The notes beneath the pieces are model-generated. The model had not been told where the DNA came from. It did not search any database and saw only the letters and a program-made list of their open reading frames with translations. Of a stretch of DNA of 22,162 nt, positions 22,101 through 22,162 are shown one piece after another (positions within the stretch are counted from its first letter, which is position 1; every line of letters begins with the position of its first letter). The position numbers and the translations under genes are program-made. The stretch comes from Bordetella parapertussis (lineage in GTDB: Bacteria > Pseudomonadota > Gammaproteobacteria > Burkholderiales > SG8-39): contig CAMDRY010000014.1 of assembly GCA_945906975.1 (NCBI GenBank), forward strand, positions 1 to 22,162. Direction: 5' to 3'.

Positions 22101-22162
22101 TTACATATTCGGGTAATTGGGGCCGCCCCCGCCTTGTGGCACCACCCAAACGATGTTCTGGG
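22101..22162 (-). CDS. 3' end of an unidentified gene running off the right edge
   Basis: The minus strand from the window edge reads QNIVWVVPQGGGGPNYPNM followed by TAA at 22103-22101. Only 19 codons are visible. The GC-rich third positions and a plausible protein-like C-terminus support a real gene, but nothing identifies the family. If real, it lies upstream of the cupin on the same strand, separated by about 340 nt. Confidence 0.4.
   Translation of the reverse strand, partial: QNIVWVVPQGGGGPNYPNM

Overview
This window is GC-rich, densely coded chromosomal DNA that looks betaproteobacterial, most probably Burkholderiales. That placement is inferred from content: several Bug/TctC-type periplasmic solute-binding proteins, the gene neighbourhood mltD-gloB // methyltransferase-rnhA-dnaQ, and a LIV-type ABC operon embedded among acyl-CoA genes. 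No rRNA, tRNA, CRISPR array, transposase or phage gene was seen.

Layout. (1) 1-840: 3' part of an oligopeptide/dipeptide-type ABC ATPase. (2) 841-2175: a 363-nt leader region and a Bug/TctC solute-binding protein. (3) 2270-6907: a housekeeping block. The lipoprotein lytic transglycosylase MltD and glyoxalase II (GloB) are on the minus strand, divergent from a SAM methyltransferase, RNase HI and the DNA polymerase III epsilon subunit (rnhA and dnaQ overlap by 4 nt). (4) 7091-17496 plus 17695-19485: a fatty/carboxylic-acid module. It holds an acyl-CoA ligase, a crotonase-fold protein lacking both canonical catalytic glutamates, a complete LIV-type ABC importer in the order livG-livF-livK-livH-livM, a convergent family III CoA-transferase, etfB-etfA and a DmdC-like acyl-CoA dehydrogenase. 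(5) 19775-22162: a second Bug/TctC protein, a broken third Bug/TctC gene (in-frame TAG and missing C-terminal half), a small cupin, and the last codons of a gene running off the right edge.

How the genes could work together. The LIV importer would bring in a carboxylate or amino-acid-like substrate. The ligase or CoA-transferase would activate it to a CoA thioester. The flavin dehydrogenase would oxidise it and pass electrons to EtfAB. The substrate cannot be read from sequence. The ligase and dehydrogenase resemble DmdB and DmdC of DMSP/methylmercaptopropionate catabolism, but such homologues are widespread and no dmdA is present here.

Most interesting small-scale signals: an 18-bp tandem array straddling the stop codon of the acyl-CoA dehydrogenase; a hexanucleotide array that encodes the hydrophobic core of a signal peptide; LivF with Arg in place of the Walker A Lys; a hairpin terminator/attenuator between livK and livH; perfect palindromes in front of livG; and the decaying Bug gene. 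I did not find a clearly new defence, mobile or RNA-based system; most of the window is ordinary metabolism.
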